From Pseudomonadota bacterium (GTDB lineage: Bacteria; Pseudomonadota; Gammaproteobacteria; Burkholderiales; Burkholderiaceae_A), in assembly GCA_002684875.1 (NCBI GenBank), contig NYVY01000102.1, positions 1-5,978 on the forward strand: a stretch of DNA of 5,978 nt, written 5' to 3'. Shown piece by piece: positions 5,428-5,978 of this stretch. A program made the position numbers and the translations under genes. The notes beneath the pieces were generated by a model that ran no database searches, was not told where the DNA came from, and saw only the letters and a list, made by a program, of their open reading frames with translations. Numbering within the stretch: position 1 is the stretch's first letter; every line of letters starts with the position of its first letter.

Positions 5428-5978
5428 ATTGGTTTGTAGATTATTTTAATAATAAAAATTAGGCTAATGGCCTTTATAATACATGGTGCGATCGAGTACA
5501 TAAAGCCTAAAGCATATTCACCTGAATCAGTTAAAAAAATAGGGTCGTAGCCTAGATAAAATAGGGAAGGTAATACAATCCCGGCTGTAAGGGCTAAGGC
5601 ACATTTAATTAAAAGATTCCAGACTCCAAAATATGTTCCCGCTAACCCTAAATCACCTTTATTTAACGACAATATATCAGTAAGAACTGATGGAGGACAA
5701 ATAAGTTCCGCCCCTAACGCAATTCCAGTGAAAATACAGATAATTAAGAAAAAATAAAAATCCCCCCCTGAAAGAAAAACGGTTAGTGAAAAGAAAACAA
5801 TTGACAAAACAACAGATGAAATCCAAGTAGCCTTATTACCAACTAAAACCATTACTCTTCTCCAAATCGGGATAGAAAAAGCGGCTGATAAAAAGTAAAT
5901 GGCGAGAAGGAAACCACCGTTGATATCATTTATTTTTAAAACGTCTTTGTAAAAAAAAACAAAAAGAAGTGCTGGAAT
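5424..5978 (-). CDS. MFS/GPH-type transporter, C-terminal part (5' end outside window)
   Basis: The open frame runs from the window edge (5978) without a stop to TGA at 5424-5426, giving the last 184 residues. The Met at 5852 is internal: the frame upstream reads IPALLFVFFYKDVL, then FLLAIYFLSAAF, then IPIWRR, continuous with the transporter. At least five hydrophobic membrane segments are visible. The loop RRVMVLVGNKATW matches the cytoplasmic motif between helices of the C-terminal half in MFS proteins, and the GTYFGVWNLLIKCALAL segment resembles the glycoside-pentoside-hexuronide (MFS_2) branch. A related GPH-type gene occurs in ChrR-sigmaE-linked clusters of other proteobacteria, where the cargo is not established and sugar transport should not be assumed. 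It is the most upstream visible gene of the minus-strand operon and overlaps DUF3833 by 4 bp (ATGA). Confidence 0.85.
   Translation of the reverse strand: MPALLFVFFYKDVLKINDINGGFLLAIYFLSAAFSIPIWRRVMVLVGNKATWISSVVLSIVFFSLTVFLSGGDFYFFLIICIFTGIALGAELICPPSVLTDILSLNKGDLGLAGTYFGVWNLLIKCALALTAGIVLPSLFYLGYDPIFLTDSGEYALGFMYSIAPCIIKAISLIFIIKIIYKPI

Noticed and set aside
5424..5852. Treating the Met at 5852 as the true start of a 142-aa membrane protein
   Set aside because: The frame stays open to the window edge and the upstream residues continue the transporter's membrane helices, so this Met is internal.

Overview
The window is AT-rich chromosomal DNA with very tight gene packing: genes abut or overlap and no intergenic gap exceeds about 20 bp. 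The ferritin-like protein and the birA-coaX pair have a betaproteobacterial flavour. Low GC, short spacers and many poly-A tracts fit a streamlined aquatic betaproteobacterium, for example something like the Methylophilales OM43 group. That placement rests on remembered family resemblance and is tentative.

Left part (about 1-1098, minus strand): a thioredoxin-like [2Fe-2S] ferredoxin is followed by a D-amino-acid-transaminase-type class IV aminotransferase. The aminotransferase loses its C-terminus because bases 1-38 are a perfect reverse complement of bases 181-218. This looks like a fold-back junction (chimera or contig-end artefact, or a real inversion). Middle part (1119-2768, plus strand): birA (biotin-protein ligase) and coaX (type III pantothenate kinase) form a cofactor pair with overlapping ends. 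birA is split by a one-base frameshift at an 11-A run. The 20-bp gap between the ferredoxin and birA holds a small palindrome that reads as an extended -10 element on both strands and implies leaderless or near-leaderless transcripts both ways.

Right part (2744-5978, minus strand): one apparent operon, read right to left. It contains the C-terminal part of an MFS/GPH-type transporter (cut by the window edge), a DUF3833 lipoprotein, an SDR oxidoreductase, an NTF2/SnoaL-like protein and a di-iron ferritin-like protein. The set transporter + DUF3833 + SDR + NTF2-like is a recurring proteobacterial neighbourhood, usually found with an FAD-dependent amine-oxidase-like protein, DUF1365 and a cyclopropane-fatty-acid-synthase-like methyltransferase. 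Those partners are associated with membrane lipid modification and ChrR-sigmaE-type oxidative stress regulons, and would be expected just beyond the right edge. The di-iron protein has EExxH and DExxH motifs like those of acyl-ACP desaturases and may belong to the same lipid theme. This operon converges on coaX with a 25-bp tail-to-tail overlap.

No rRNA, tRNA, CRISPR array, insertion sequence or phage gene was seen. The most noteworthy items are the inverted repeat at the left edge, the birA frameshift in a homopolymer, the symmetric divergent promoter, and the uncharacterised lipid/stress operon.
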